In this document: in pieces, positions 34,682 to 45,339 of the stretch
How positions within the stretch are numbered: position 1 is the first letter of the stretch
Layout of the letters: every line of letters begins with the position of its first letter
From: Bacillota bacterium
GTDB taxonomy: Bacteria > Bacillota > Bacilli > Paenibacillales > NBRC-103111
Assembly (NCBI GenBank): GCA_023386955.1
Contig: JAEWIS010000041.1
Coordinates: 62,001-126,000 of the forward strand
Length of the DNA stretch: 64,000 nt
Direction of reading: 5' to 3'
Position numbers and translations under genes: made by a program
The notes under the pieces: model-generated
What the model saw: the letters and a program-made list of their open reading frames with translations, nothing else
What the model was told of the DNA's origin: nothing
Database searches by the model: none

Positions 34682-35446
34682 ATGGAACTCGATTTGAAAG
34701 ACTATCTCAAGATTATCCGCAAACGGCTTTGGCTGATCGTCGCCATTGTGCTGGTTGCCTGCATCACAACCGGACTTGTGAGCTATTTTATGCTGACTCC
34801 GCAATACCAGGCATCAACCAAGCTCATTGTGAACAAACCCAATGATGCCACAGGTGTAAATGCCTTAAATATTAATGATGTAAACCTAAATATTAAAATC
34901 ATCGATACCTACAAAGAGGTTATCAAGACCACTCATATCATGGAAATGGTTGCGAACGAAAATCCCCAATTCCAAATGACAGCCGAGCAGCTGATCGGGA
35001 AAGTATCTGTCAGCTCGGTTAATAATACTCAAGTCATGACCTTGGCTGTGCAAGATCCCTCCTATGAGAAAGCAGTCAGCATCGTCAATGCTGTTTCCCA
35101 TATTTTTCAACGCGAAATCACTAACATCATGAAAGTGGATAATGTATCCATTCTGACGGAAGCCAAGCTCTCCCCGGTTCCGGCGCCTGTTAGCCCTAAG
35201 CCTATGTTAAACCTTGCCCTTAGCTTAATTGTGTCTCTTATGGCTGCCGTTGGTCTGGCGTTCCTGCTAGAATATCTGGATGACACGGTGAAGAGTGAAG
35301 CGGATATTGAACATCTTCTAGGTATTCCAACGTTGACTATGATCAGCAAGATGAAGCCGGAGGATCTTCAATATGAAAAAACGTCTGTTAATAAGAATGT
35401 AGGGGAAGGAGCTGCTCAGCATGCCAACGCAACCATTAACCACTAA
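34682..35446 (+). CDS. Wzz-type co-polymerase / BY-kinase activator (CapA/YwqC)
   Basis: The 254-aa membrane protein has LDLKDYLKIIRKRLWLIV followed by a first membrane segment (about 18-40), an outer domain, and a second membrane segment near 180-200 after the Pro-rich SPVPAPVSPKPML. This is the Wzz/CapA layout that controls polymer length and activates the downstream kinase. The ATG at 34682 follows GGAGGG. It overlaps the kinase gene by 26 bp. Confidence 0.92.
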   Translation: MELDLKDYLKIIRKRLWLIVAIVLVACITTGLVSYFMLTPQYQASTKLIVNKPNDATGVNALNINDVNLNIKIIDTYKEVIKTTHIMEMVANENPQFQMTAEQLIGKVSVSSVNNTQVMTLAVQDPSYEKAVSIVNAVSHIFQREITNIMKVDNVSILTEAKLSPVPAPVSPKPMLNLALSLIVSLMAAVGLAFLLEYLDDTVKSEADIEHLLGIPTLTMISKMKPEDLQYEKTSVNKNVGEGAAQHANATINH

Positions 35447-36125
35447 CAGCAAACGTCCCATTATTGCAGATGTGAACCCGAAGTCTCCCATATCCGAGGC
35501 GTACCGTACTCTCCGGACCAACATTGACTTTTCAAATATCGATGAAGAGCTGAAGACCATCATGCTTACCTCTGCCGGACCCGCTGAAGGCAAATCTACG
35601 ACCGCTACCAATCTGGCTGTGGTTTATGCCCAGAATGACCGGAGAGTCCTGATTGTGGATGCTGACCTGCGGAAGCCTACCATGCATCATACCTTCAACA
35701 AATCCAACAGATGGGGTCTGACCAATGTTCTCACCGGCAAAACCCTGCTGTCCGACGTCATCGCCGAGACACATGTTCCCAATCTGCATGTACTTCCGTC
35801 AGGACCCATCCCGCCTAATCCTTCGGAAATCCTTGCGTCCAAACGTATGACTGCCGTTCTGGCCGAGCTGCGCGGCATGTACGATCTGGTGATCGTAGAC
35901 ACACCTCCTGCATTGGCCGTAGCCGATGCCCAAATCATGGCCACCAAATGTGACGGAGTTATCCTGGTCATCTATGCAGGCAGCACCAAGCGGGATGCCA
36001 TTGTTAAGGTAAAGGCCAATATGGATCATGTGAAAGCGAATGTGATCGGCGCCGTACTGAACAACGTGGATCGGAAATCCGGTGAAGGTTATTACTATTA
36101 TTATTATGGCTCCCGTGAAGAATAG
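35421..36125 (+). CDS. BY-type tyrosine kinase (CpsD/CapB/YwqD)
   Basis: The 234-aa kinase shows Walker A (SAGPAEGKSTTATNLA), Walker A' (VLIVDADLRKPTMH) and Walker B (DLVIVDTPPALA). The C-terminus has a tyrosine cluster, GYYYYYYG, the usual autophosphorylation tail. Together with the co-polymerase it controls export and chain length; the CpsB phosphatase at 31.5 kb reverses the phosphorylation. Confidence 0.95.
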   Translation: MPTQPLTTNSKRPIIADVNPKSPISEAYRTLRTNIDFSNIDEELKTIMLTSAGPAEGKSTTATNLAVVYAQNDRRVLIVDADLRKPTMHHTFNKSNRWGLTNVLTGKTLLSDVIAETHVPNLHVLPSGPIPPNPSEILASKRMTAVLAELRGMYDLVIVDTPPALAVADAQIMATKCDGVILVIYAGSTKRDAIVKVKANMDHVKANVIGAVLNNVDRKSGEGYYYYYYGSREE

Positions 36126-36246
36126 GTTGTTCATATAAAAGACATAGTCCATTTATCATGTTTCGACAAAAATTGATTGCAATTTGATGTAAAATTGAAC
36201 CTGAGTTTATAGGAGGATGGAGCGTTAGGGAGGGAGTGGAAGCACC

Positions 36247-36939
36247 ATGAACTTGCCGGATATAAGAATCAATATGGAATATGAACAATTCTCTCCACCG
36301 GCGAGCATAGAGAAGCATATCCTGGAGAAGGGTAAAGGTTATCTGGCAATGAAGCGGACGATGGATATTAGCGGCGCCTTAGGCGGGCTAATCCTCGCTT
36401 TACCTCTGTTCATCGGAATTGCCATTCTGAACAAGGCAGAGAATCCTTCTGCTCCGGTCTTTTATAGACAAACGCGTGTCGGCAAGAATGGCAGGACGTT
36501 CAGCATGTTCAAATTCCGCTCTATGATAGTGGGAGCAGAAGGGCAGTTGGAGGAGCTCCGGCACCTCAACGAAGTGGAAGGAGCCATGTTCAAGATCAAG
36601 GATGATCCCCGTGTTACTAAGGTAGGGAAGTTCATCCGCAAAACAAGTATCGATGAGCTTCCTCAATTCTGGAATGTCCTGCGTGGAGATATGAGCCTTG
36701 TTGGGCCACGTCCTCCGCTTCCGGATGAGGTTGTGGAATACAGCAACTACGATAAGCAGCGTCTTCTGGTTACCCCGGGCTGCACAGGTCTATGGCAGGT
36801 AAGCGCCCGTAACAGCGTGGGCTTCCGCGAGATGGTGGAGTTGGACCTGAAGTACATAAGAGAACGGTCGATCAGGAAGGACCTTTCAATTATATTCCGC
36901 ACCATATACGTAATGGTCAAATCGAAGGATGCATATTAA
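36247..36939 (+). CDS. undecaprenyl-phosphate priming sugar transferase
   Basis: The 230-aa protein has one N-terminal membrane segment ([19 protein letters not shown]) and the bacterial sugar transferase core: [38 protein letters not shown] and GPRPPLP. It places the first sugar phosphate on undecaprenyl phosphate. The particular sugar is not predictable. It follows the kinase after a 121-bp spacer. Confidence 0.92.
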   Translation: MNLPDIRINMEYEQFSPPASIEKHILEKGKGYLAMKRTMDISGALGGLILALPLFIGIAILNKAENPSAPVFYRQTRVGKNGRTFSMFKFRSMIVGAEGQLEELRHLNEVEGAMFKIKDDPRVTKVGKFIRKTSIDELPQFWNVLRGDMSLVGPRPPLPDEVVEYSNYDKQRLLVTPGCTGLWQVSARNSVGFREMVELDLKYIRERSIRKDLSIIFRTIYVMVKSKDAY

Positions 36940-36962
36940 TGATTCGAATGATAGGAGAGAGC

Positions 36963-38042
36963 ATGTTGAAGAAAGCACTCATAACTGGCATTACAGGTCA
37001 GGACGGCGCCTACCTTGCAGAATTTTTGTTGGAAAAGGGATATATCGTACACGGTGTCAAGAGACGTTCCTCATCCTTTAATACCGGCCGGATCGATCAT
37101 TTATACCAGGATCCTCATGAAGAGGATGTCCGCTTCATTCTCCATTATGGAGACTTGACGGACTCCACTAATCTTATACGTATAATCCAAGAGGTGCAGC
37201 CGGACGAGATCTATAATCTGGCGGCCCAAAGCCACGTGGCTGTTTCCTTCGAAACGCCGGAATACACTGCGAATGCGGATGGAATCGGAACCTTGCGGCT
37301 TTTGGAGGCTATCCGTATTCTGGGTTTGGAAAAGAAGACGAAGCTGTATCAAGCCTCCACAAGTGAACTATATGGGCTTGTTCAGGAAACTCCCCAGAAG
37401 GAAACCACCCCATTTTACCCCAGAAGTCCTTATGCCGCCGCTAAGCTTTACGCTTACTGGATTACAGTGAATTACCGGGAAGCATACGGCATGTATGCCT
37501 GCAATGGTATTCTGTTTAACCATGAATCTCCACTTCGGGGAGAAACCTTCGTTACCCGCAAGATTACCCGGGCAGTAGCCAGGATTCATCTGGGAGTGCA
37601 GGATAAATTGTACTTGGGCAATCTGGATGCGAAGAGGGATTGGGGCTATGCGAAGGACTACGTGGAAGCCATGTGGCTGATGCTTCAACAGGAGGAGCCG
37701 CAGGATTTCGTTATCTCCACCGGGGAAACTCACTCCGTCAGAGAGTTCGTGGAGCACGCCTTTGCCAGATTGGGCCACAGCATAGAATGGCAAGGCCATG
37801 GTGTGGAAGAGGTTGGAGTAGATAAGAATACAGGCAAGGTGGTTGTAGCTGTGGATCCGGAATATTTCCGTCCTACGGAAGTGGAGCTGCTCTTGGGAGA
37901 TTGCAGCAAAGCCAAGAAAGTATTAGGGTGGGAACCCAAAGTGACCTTCGAAGGCTTGGTCCACATGATGATCGATGCGGATGTGGAGGAAGCACAGAAG
38001 GAAATTGCAACCAACACACATCAAATCCGCTGTGGGGTATAA
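36963..38042 (+). CDS. gmd: GDP-mannose 4,6-dehydratase
   Basis: The 359-aa enzyme has the NADP-binding [19 protein letters not shown], the [15 protein letters not shown] substrate region, and the SDR catalytic [10 protein letters not shown] with STSELYG. It converts GDP-mannose to GDP-4-keto-6-deoxymannose, the first step to GDP-fucose. The ATG at 36963 follows AGGAGAG; the ATG at 36939 overlaps the previous stop and has no RBS. Confidence 0.96.
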   Translation: MLKKALITGITGQDGAYLAEFLLEKGYIVHGVKRRSSSFNTGRIDHLYQDPHEEDVRFILHYGDLTDSTNLIRIIQEVQPDEIYNLAAQSHVAVSFETPEYTANADGIGTLRLLEAIRILGLEKKTKLYQASTSELYGLVQETPQKETTPFYPRSPYAAAKLYAYWITVNYREAYGMYACNGILFNHESPLRGETFVTRKITRAVARIHLGVQDKLYLGNLDAKRDWGYAKDYVEAMWLMLQQEEPQDFVISTGETHSVREFVEHAFARLGHSIEWQGHGVEEVGVDKNTGKVVVAVDPEYFRPTEVELLLGDCSKAKKVLGWEPKVTFEGLVHMMIDADVEEAQKEIATNTHQIRCGV

Positions 38043-38048
38043 ACGACA

Positions 38049-38987
38049 ATGAATATCCATGACAAAATATATATAGCCGGGCACAGGGGATTGGTGGGAT
38101 CCGCCATCCTCCGGCACTTGGAAGCGGGCGGGTACACCAATCTGGTGTACCGGACCAGCCAGGAGCTTGATCTGAGGAATACACAAGAGGTTAATGCCTT
38201 CTTTGAAGACGAGAAGCCCGATTATGTTTTCTTGGCTGCAGCCAAGGTTGGCGGTATTGTAGCCAACAACTCATATCCTGCAGACTTCATCCGGGATAAT
38301 CTGATGATTCAAACGAATGTGATTGATGCTGCCTACCGCACAGGGGTGAAGAAGCTTCTGTTTCTGGGCAGCACTTGTATTTATCCGAAGCATGCGCCTC
38401 AGCCGATGCGAGAAGAGTATCTCCTCACTGGAGAGCTGGAGCCTACCAATGAACCTTATGCCATCGCCAAAATTGCCGGAATCAAGATGTGCCAATCCTA
38501 TAACCGGCAATACGGTACGAATTTCATTTCCGTCATGCCCACCAATCTGTATGGGCCCAATGATAACTTCGACTTGGAAACCTCTCATGTTCTCCCGGCA
38601 TTGATTCGGAAGTTCCATGAAGCCAAGGCGAATAACGCGCCGTATGTGGAAATTTGGGGCACAGGCACACCGCGGCGGGAATTCCTTCATTCGGATGATA
38701 TGGCAGATGCGTGTGTGTATCTGATGCAGAACTACAACAGTAGTGAAATCGTAAATATTGGTGTCGGCGAAGATATTTCTATTGCAGAGCTGGCTGAGGT
38801 CATCCGGACAACGGTTCAATACACTGGGGAAATCCAGTATGACACAAGTAAACCGGATGGAACCCCGAGGAAACTGGTAGATGTAAGTCGGATCAACGAT
38901 TTAGGGTGGAAGGCAAGAATCACTCTCAGGGAAGGTATTGCCTCAACCTATCGTGAGTTTCTTGATCATACTCAAGTTAAAATGTGA
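38049..38987 (+). CDS. fcl: GDP-L-fucose synthase
   Basis: The 312-aa SDR enzyme has [34 protein letters not shown] and [11 protein letters not shown], the usual GDP-fucose synthase (WcaG) blocks. It epimerises and reduces the Gmd product to GDP-L-fucose. It lies 6 bp downstream of gmd. The GC content drops sharply just after its stop. Confidence 0.96.
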   Translation: MNIHDKIYIAGHRGLVGSAILRHLEAGGYTNLVYRTSQELDLRNTQEVNAFFEDEKPDYVFLAAAKVGGIVANNSYPADFIRDNLMIQTNVIDAAYRTGVKKLLFLGSTCIYPKHAPQPMREEYLLTGELEPTNEPYAIAKIAGIKMCQSYNRQYGTNFISVMPTNLYGPNDNFDLETSHVLPALIRKFHEAKANNAPYVEIWGTGTPRREFLHSDDMADACVYLMQNYNSSEIVNIGVGEDISIAELAEVIRTTVQYTGEIQYDTSKPDGTPRKLVDVSRINDLGWKARITLREGIASTYREFLDHTQVKM

Positions 38988-39005
38988 AAATGTGGTGTTA
39001 AAAAA

Positions 39006-39830
39006 ATGAATATTTCAAATGCTGCAATCCTTACTGAATTTGGTCAAGGTAATAAAATTCAAAGTAGTGCTAGCAAGCAAATACTAGATAAATCATTAAT
39101 ACCGAAATGTAATATTCTTGGAGTTGGTATTGCAGCAATCAATATGAAATGGCTAATAGAATATTTGAGTGAAAATATTATTGATTTATCAGGAGAATAT
39201 ATAGTTGTCTCTAATGTTCATACAATGGTTATGAGCTATGAAGACCCTTCATATTGCGAAATCCAAAATAATGCCTTTTTAGCCATTCCCGATGGTGGCC
39301 CGTTAAGTACAATTGGAAGAAAACGTGGATTTCAACACATAGACAGAACTACTGGACCTGATTTAATGGATGAGGTTTTTAAAATTTCCGTTGAAAATAA
39401 ACACACACATTACTTTTACGGTTCTACTAACGAAACGTTAAACAGTTTAAAAATAACTTTAGAAGAAAAATACCCTGGAATCATAATTAAAGGAATGTGT
39501 AGTCCTCCATTTCGTCAATTAACGGATGAAGAAAATTCGGAGGTGACGATCAATATTAATAAAGTATCTCCCGATTTTATCTGGGTGGGGTTAGGAGCAC
39601 CTAAACAAGAAAAGTGGATGGCAGCCAATCAAGGAAAAGTAAATGGTTTAATGATTGGTGTTGGAGCAGGGTTTGACTATTTCGCTGGAAAAATACGTAG
39701 AGCACCTATGTGGATGCAAAGAAACAACTTGGAGTGGCTATACCGACTTTTGCAAGATCCTAAACGATTATTTATCCGATATTTACGTACGAATCCAAAA
39801 TTCCTTTGGTTAATTGCAAGAGGAAAGTAA
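39006..39830 (+). CDS. WecG/TagA/CpsF family glycosyltransferase (GT26)
   Basis: The 274-aa enzyme has SNVHTMVMSYEDP, FLAIPDGGP and FIWVGLGAPKQEKWM, the GT26 blocks. Family members add ManNAc or related residues to a lipid-linked primer, so it probably adds the second sugar. It is the first gene of the AT-rich cassette. Confidence 0.9.
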   Translation: MNISNAAILTEFGQGNKIQSSASKQILDKSLIPKCNILGVGIAAINMKWLIEYLSENIIDLSGEYIVVSNVHTMVMSYEDPSYCEIQNNAFLAIPDGGPLSTIGRKRGFQHIDRTTGPDLMDEVFKISVENKHTHYFYGSTNETLNSLKITLEEKYPGIIIKGMCSPPFRQLTDEENSEVTININKVSPDFIWVGLGAPKQEKWMAANQGKVNGLMIGVGAGFDYFAGKIRRAPMWMQRNNLEWLYRLLQDPKRLFIRYLRTNPKFLWLIARGK

Positions 39831-39850
39831 TACTAGGGGCTGGGGATGAT

Positions 39851-41032
39851 ATGAAAAGAGAAGAAAAACCTACGGTTTTAATTGTTCACAACTACTATCA
39901 ATTTCCTGGTGGAGAAGATACAGTTGTTGAAAATGAAAAAAAAAATCTAGAAGATAACGGACATAAAGTATTTTTATATACAAGGAGTAACTCAGAACTT
40001 AAAACTTTTAAGGGATGGAAGAAATTACTCCTCCCTTTCAACACAATTTTTTCGATAAAAACGTACATGCAAGTTTCCAAAATAATAAAAACAAAAAATA
40101 TTGATATTATTCACGTTCATAATACATTAAATTTGATTAGTCCATCTGTTTATTATGCAGCCTTTTATCATAAAATTCCAGTAGTGCAAACTATTCATAA
40201 TTTTAGATTGTTGTGTCCAGCTGCAACTTTTTATAGAAGCCAAAGAATTTGTGAAGACTGTATAGATAAGGGCCTAGGAAATGCCATCAAATATAAATGC
40301 TACCGAAATAGTAGGATACAGACTCTAGCATGTGTAATTAATTTATACATTCACCGAATGCTAGGAACCTATAAAAAGTTAAACTATATATGCCTTACTG
40401 ATTTTAATAAATCGAAGCTATTAAAGTTTAGTGGAATTAATGAAAATCGAATTTTTATTAAGCCAAACTTTGTTGTCGAAAATCATTGGCAAGTTGTTCC
40501 TTACAAAAGTAGAAAAAATCAATTTGTATTTGCAGGACGCATAGATGATATAAAGGGTATAAAAACTTTATTAGTAGCATGGAAAAAGATGGGTAATTTA
40601 AATTCGGAATTAATTATATGTGGGTCAGGACCACAAGAAAAATGGTGCCAAAATTATATTAATGAAAATAAAATGGAAAATGTGAAAATGCTTGGGTTTG
40701 TTTCTAACCAAGAGGTTAAGCAAATAATTTCAAATTCAAAGGCGGTGATATTTCCCACTCAATGGTACGAGGGATTTCCTATGGTAATTGTAGAAGCTTA
40801 TTCTGTAGGAACTCCTGTGATTGGATCAGACATTGGAAATGTTAATAGTTTAATAATAGATCACTTAACAGGACATAAATTTAAACACAATTCGCCTGAT
40901 GCATTAGTTGAAGCTGTGGAAAAGATTGGAGATATGGTAGACTCAACAAAGAAAAATCATGAGAAAAACTATACTTCAGAAAAAAACTATAATTTTCTTT
41001 TAAAAATTTATTTAGACCTATTAAGGCAATAG
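39851..41032 (+). CDS. glycosyltransferase family 4
   Basis: The 393-aa GT-B enzyme starts with VLIVHNYYQFPGGEDTVV and has FAGRIDDIKGIKTLL and the E-x7-E motif EGFPMVIVEA. A cysteine-rich CPAATFYRSQRICEDC segment near residues 115-140 is common in this GT4 subgroup. The ATG at 39851 replaces an earlier in-frame start that overlaps the previous gene. It is AT-rich. Confidence 0.88.
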   Translation: MKREEKPTVLIVHNYYQFPGGEDTVVENEKKNLEDNGHKVFLYTRSNSELKTFKGWKKLLLPFNTIFSIKTYMQVSKIIKTKNIDIIHVHNTLNLISPSVYYAAFYHKIPVVQTIHNFRLLCPAATFYRSQRICEDCIDKGLGNAIKYKCYRNSRIQTLACVINLYIHRMLGTYKKLNYICLTDFNKSKLLKFSGINENRIFIKPNFVVENHWQVVPYKSRKNQFVFAGRIDDIKGIKTLLVAWKKMGNLNSELIICGSGPQEKWCQNYINENKMENVKMLGFVSNQEVKQIISNSKAVIFPTQWYEGFPMVIVEAYSVGTPVIGSDIGNVNSLIIDHLTGHKFKHNSPDALVEAVEKIGDMVDSTKKNHEKNYTSEKNYNFLLKIYLDLLRQ

Positions 41033-41077
41033 TGATGGTAATTCATTTGATAATTAAATTTTTGGAGAGAATATATT

Positions 41078-41902
41078 ATGAATGTAGTTGTTGTTCTAAC
41101 CTGTTACAATCGAAAAGAAAAAACAGAAAGATGTATAAATCAATTGTTAAAAAGTAACTTAAACATCTCATTTGTAATTTCAGACGATGGTAGTAATGAT
41201 GGTACTGTAGAGATGTTAAGGCAGAAGCAAAAAGAATATAAAATAATAATTTTACATGGAACAGGAGATATGTATTATTCAGGTGGTATGCGAATGGCCT
41301 TAGGCTATATATTAGAGAATAAAGCTTGTTTCCAAGAATACGACTATCTTTTGTTGGTAAATGATGATGTATATTTTTTTGAGGATAGTATTGTTGCAAT
41401 GATTAAACAAAGCCAAGGTAAAGGTAATACTGTTATTATTGGCGCAACGGCAAACGAAGATGGTACGCAAAGTTATGGAGGCATCAAATATAATAACGCG
41501 GGTATTAATTACAGAAAAGTAGATATTACTGAAAGTAATTTAGAATGTGATACATTTAATGCTAATGCTGTACTAATACCTTATAGCACTTTTTTAAAAT
41601 GCGGAAATTTTGACAATCGTTATTTACATAGCCTAGGCGATTTTGATTATGGGTTGAATATAAAAAGGCAAGGATTTAAAATGTATTCATCAGAGGGGTA
41701 TATTGGCTTATGTGATAATAATGAAATTAATAATACATATCTGGATAGGAATTTGAAAACTAAAACTAGAATTTTATTAAAAGAAAACCCTAAAGGAGCT
41801 CCATTTAGGCCTTGGTTTTATTTTTTGAGAAAGAATTTTGGTTTATCTACTGCTATTCTTCGTTCAATAACACCATATATTAAAATCTTTCTAAAAATGT
41901 AA
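41078..41902 (+). CDS. glycosyltransferase family 2
   Basis: The 274-aa GT-A enzyme has VVVLTCYNRKEKTERC, ISDDGSNDGTVEML and LLLVNDDVYFFEDS (DxD-type site), the usual inverting GT2 pattern. No membrane segment is apparent. GGAGAG precedes the ATG. It is followed at once by the polymerase gene. Confidence 0.88.
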   Translation: MNVVVVLTCYNRKEKTERCINQLLKSNLNISFVISDDGSNDGTVEMLRQKQKEYKIIILHGTGDMYYSGGMRMALGYILENKACFQEYDYLLLVNDDVYFFEDSIVAMIKQSQGKGNTVIIGATANEDGTQSYGGIKYNNAGINYRKVDITESNLECDTFNANAVLIPYSTFLKCGNFDNRYLHSLGDFDYGLNIKRQGFKMYSSEGYIGLCDNNEINNTYLDRNLKTKTRILLKENPKGAPFRPWFYFLRKNFGLSTAILRSITPYIKIFLKM

Positions 41903-41913
41903 TGGAGAAAAAT

Positions 41914-43170
41914 ATGAAGAGTACAACGGTAGTAAGCAATAAGGGGCTAATTAAATTATTATTTATTAACATACTTTTTTTTTACCCGATTATTATTGAT
42001 TACAAATATTCGGATCTTCAAAATATAATTATTGGTATATTAATGGTAATATCCTTCTTTATGCTTCTTAATCTATTAAGAAATGCTAAATTGAGCAATG
42101 AGATTCTATGTATTGCAGCTTTTGAGTTTATTTTGTTTTTAACTTCTTTAATTAATTTCAACTTAATGTCAGGTTATGATTTCTTGATTTATACTAAGTA
42201 TATGATTTTTACACTTGGATTTGTAGCTTTTATAGAAGGATTTTTAAAAAGAAGACCAAGATTATTTTTAAAGTCAATTATCTTAGTACTTACTGTATTA
42301 ATAATTATTAATTTTTTACTTTTGATTAGATATCCTAATGGACTATACCAAGCTTCAAACAATTACAGCATTTATGAATACTCTTTTAATATAGATAATG
42401 CCATACATTTTTTAGGACATAGAAATAATGTTGTTATGTATTTATTCCCAAATTTGTTTTGTTCATTTTTATATTACAAAATTTACGGCATGAAAAATTT
42501 GAAAATAATTTTTATATTTTTGATCGTTTTTATAGAATCTATAATGATAAAATCTGCAACTTGTTTAGTAGGTTGTCTATTGTTTACAGGGTATGTAATG
42601 TTGTTTGAAACAAAAAAGAGAAATAATCTTGAAAGAGTTATCTCCAAAATCATTAACATTAAAAATGTCTTAATCATTACTCTTACATTATATATATTTG
42701 TTGTTGTTTTTCGTTTTCAAGAAGTTTTTTCTTATCTTTTAATTGATTTATTACAAAGAGATATTAATTTAACTGGAAGAACTACTATATGGGATATGGC
42801 GTTTCAATTGATTATGGAATCTCCTGTTTGGGGATATGGTACTCATAATTCTGGAGCAATAATATTCTCATCTTATAAAGAATGGTACGCCCACAATTTT
42901 ATTTTAGATATTTTGCTCCAAGGTGGAGTATTGGCCTTAATTCCTTTTATTTCTTATCTCGGAATTATAGCAAAAAAAATGTCAGTTAGAAGGAATGAAG
43001 TAGGCAACAGAATATGTACTTGGGCAATCTTCGTAATATTGATAATTAGTATGACTGAGAGTTATATTCATTATTTTGGTTTTTGGCTTGTTTTTATAGT
43101 TGCTTATAATTATGAAAATATACTAAATTCAAAGAACATAACTGAGAAATCAAACTTTAATATTATTTAA
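41914..43170 (+). CDS. Wzy-type O-antigen polymerase
   Basis: The protein of about 418 aa has around ten to twelve hydrophobic segments and the outer loop with AFQLIMESPVWGYGTHNSG and HNFILDILLQGG, a common feature of Wzy/WaaL proteins. It joins repeat units outside the membrane. The ATG at 41914 follows GGAG; an earlier in-frame ATG overlaps the previous stop and has no RBS. Confidence 0.85.
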   Translation: MKSTTVVSNKGLIKLLFINILFFYPIIIDYKYSDLQNIIIGILMVISFFMLLNLLRNAKLSNEILCIAAFEFILFLTSLINFNLMSGYDFLIYTKYMIFTLGFVAFIEGFLKRRPRLFLKSIILVLTVLIIINFLLLIRYPNGLYQASNNYSIYEYSFNIDNAIHFLGHRNNVVMYLFPNLFCSFLYYKIYGMKNLKIIFIFLIVFIESIMIKSATCLVGCLLFTGYVMLFETKKRNNLERVISKIINIKNVLIITLTLYIFVVVFRFQEVFSYLLIDLLQRDINLTGRTTIWDMAFQLIMESPVWGYGTHNSGAIIFSSYKEWYAHNFILDILLQGGVLALIPFISYLGIIAKKMSVRRNEVGNRICTWAIFVILIISMTESYIHYFGFWLVFIVAYNYENILNSKNITEKSNFNII

Positions 43171-43214
43171 CTGCTGCAAAAATTTGAAATATTTTCGCTT
43201 AGGATGTGCATAAA

Positions 43215-44324
43215 ATGAATCTAGCAATAGTTAGATTATACTGTGGTTCATCTGGTAAAGAAGGGTTTTATAACATGCAGGAATTAGGCTTAGCTCGAGA
43301 ATTCGAAGCTTTAAATATTTCAACGTTTATATTCATTCTAGAAAAAAAAATCAAGTCATTAATAGAAAAAAAAATTTCAAATAAAATTACTATCGTATAT
43401 ATACCTTGTGTTTCGCTAGGGAGCCATGGGGTTTTTAATTGTAAATTTTTAAAAAAGTATAAAATAGATATAGTTCATTTATTAGGTGACAATCAATTTT
43501 TTGTTTCAAAAGTTATCAAATTTTGTAAATTTAATAATATCTATATTTATAATTACATTGGTACTATAGGGAGTAGTAAAAATAAAAATATTATTTCATC
43601 ATTTTTACTGAAAATGATTAAAAAAAGAAATATTAAACTATTCAAAAAAATCCCTACGTATGCAAAAAATCCAACAATAAAATCAGAACTAGAAAAAGAA
43701 GGAGTAATTAATGTAAAGTTAGCTCCAGTCGCTTTAGATTATAGAGAAGTACCATATATAACGGAAGATAAAACTTCTCTAAGAAAAAAATTAGATTTGC
43801 CGTTAGAAAAGCATATGATCCTATTTATTGGAAGGTTAGAGCATTATAAGAAGCCTTTTGATGCAATACATCTTATGGAGAAACTAAACTCCAATTTTGT
43901 TCTTGTTATAATTGGAGATGGTTCTTTACTTAATCAATTGAAGTTCAACACACAAGATTTTTTGAAAGATCGAATATATTTCACAGGAAGTATTCCTAAT
44001 AAAGAAATTCATTATTATTTGAAAACAGCAGATTATTTCATTAACTTTAACCAAGATGAAATATTTGGGATGGCAATTCTGGAAGCCATGTATCACAATT
44101 GTACTGTTATTGCTAAACATGCACCTGGACCGGATTTTATCATAGAAAATGGTAGAGATGGTTATTTAGTTAATTCAATAGAAGAAATGGTTGATATAAT
44201 CACAAACAACAAAAAAATTGGTTTAAATGTTGCGTATGAAAAGGTATGCAATAATTTTCTGTGGAAGCAAACGGTATCGATTTTTTATAATGACATTTCA
44301 AAATTTTTGGGGGGAAGTCGATGA
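43215..44324 (+). CDS. glycosyltransferase family 4
   Basis: The 369-aa GT-B protein has ILFIGRLEHYKKPFDAI, VIIGDGSLL and FGMAILEAMYHNC, the GT4 nucleotide-sugar site. It belongs to the same AT-rich cassette. An in-frame GTG 9 bases upstream is less likely because AGGA is then too close. Its stop overlaps the next ATG. Confidence 0.85.
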   Translation: MNLAIVRLYCGSSGKEGFYNMQELGLAREFEALNISTFIFILEKKIKSLIEKKISNKITIVYIPCVSLGSHGVFNCKFLKKYKIDIVHLLGDNQFFVSKVIKFCKFNNIYIYNYIGTIGSSKNKNIISSFLLKMIKKRNIKLFKKIPTYAKNPTIKSELEKEGVINVKLAPVALDYREVPYITEDKTSLRKKLDLPLEKHMILFIGRLEHYKKPFDAIHLMEKLNSNFVLVIIGDGSLLNQLKFNTQDFLKDRIYFTGSIPNKEIHYYLKTADYFINFNQDEIFGMAILEAMYHNCTVIAKHAPGPDFIIENGRDGYLVNSIEEMVDIITNNKKIGLNVAYEKVCNNFLWKQTVSIFYNDISKFLGGSR

Positions 44325-45301
44325 ACAAAATTGGAATGGTAGCATTTTACTTTGGAAAACTACCGAATTACTTTAGTTTATGGCTTAAATCCGCAGAGTT
44401 AAATGTGAATATTGATTTTTTATTATTTATTGATGATAAAAGCTATCAATCCTACCCTCAAAATGTTTATGTACACTATACATCATTTGTTGAAATCGTG
44501 GAAAAGACAAGTTCATTATTTGACTTTCCCATTAATTTAACAAGACCTTATAAATTTTGCGACTATAGACCTGCATTCGGATACATATTTGAAAGAGAAT
44601 TAAAAGGATATGATTATTGGGGAACTGTTGATCTTGATATTATAATGGGAAATATCAATAAGTTTATAACTAATGAAATTCTCGAGAAATATGATAGAAT
44701 TTTAACAAGAGATCACTTCACAATCTATAGAAATAGTCTAGAGATAAACAGAAGGTTTATGAGTCCCTCTCAATTTTATGGATTAAACTATAAAATAGTA
44801 TTTTCTTCTCCTAAAATATTTGCTTTTGGAGAAAGGAAAGACTATGGAGTTTATCATATATGGAAACAAAATGGATGGGAGATGTACGATGAACCAATTG
44901 TTGCTGATATTAATTATAAATATTACCGCTTTAAAGTAAATGACTGTCGAGGGTTTGAACGTACTCAATCAAATAAACAAATATTTGTTTGGAATAGCTT
45001 ATCAAATAATGGCATTTTGACTCAGTATAGTGAGAAAAATGGGAAGGTGTTTAAAAAAGAATTCATGTATATTCATCTTCAAAAAAGAGAAATAAAGCTT
45101 TTCGTTTATAAAGACTTAAATGCTTATATAATTTCTCCACGCGGTATTTTTATGTATGCTATTGAAAATATTGATAGTAAGATTATAAATTCATATATGG
45201 AAAAAAATGCATGGATTCGTGAAATACAGCACTATCTCTCACGAGTTAAAATAAAATTCAAAAAAAAGTTAATTAGTACCCTTGGGAATCTAGAAAAATA
45301 A
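44321..45301 (+). CDS. DUF6625-like probable glycosyltransferase
   Basis: The 326-aa protein contains GYDYWGTVDLDIIMGNINKF after PYKFCDYRPAFGYIFE. This matches the DUF6625 family, which is common in EPS clusters and has a DxD-like site. The enzyme is probably a GT-A transferase; the activity is not established. It is translationally coupled to the upstream GT4 gene (ATGA). Confidence 0.7.
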   Translation: MNKIGMVAFYFGKLPNYFSLWLKSAELNVNIDFLLFIDDKSYQSYPQNVYVHYTSFVEIVEKTSSLFDFPINLTRPYKFCDYRPAFGYIFERELKGYDYWGTVDLDIIMGNINKFITNEILEKYDRILTRDHFTIYRNSLEINRRFMSPSQFYGLNYKIVFSSPKIFAFGERKDYGVYHIWKQNGWEMYDEPIVADINYKYYRFKVNDCRGFERTQSNKQIFVWNSLSNNGILTQYSEKNGKVFKKEFMYIHLQKREIKLFVYKDLNAYIISPRGIFMYAIENIDSKIINSYMEKNAWIREIQHYLSRVKIKFKKKLISTLGNLEK

Positions 45302-45339
45302 ACATAAAATTGAGATTTCAATAAGAATAGGATTTCATT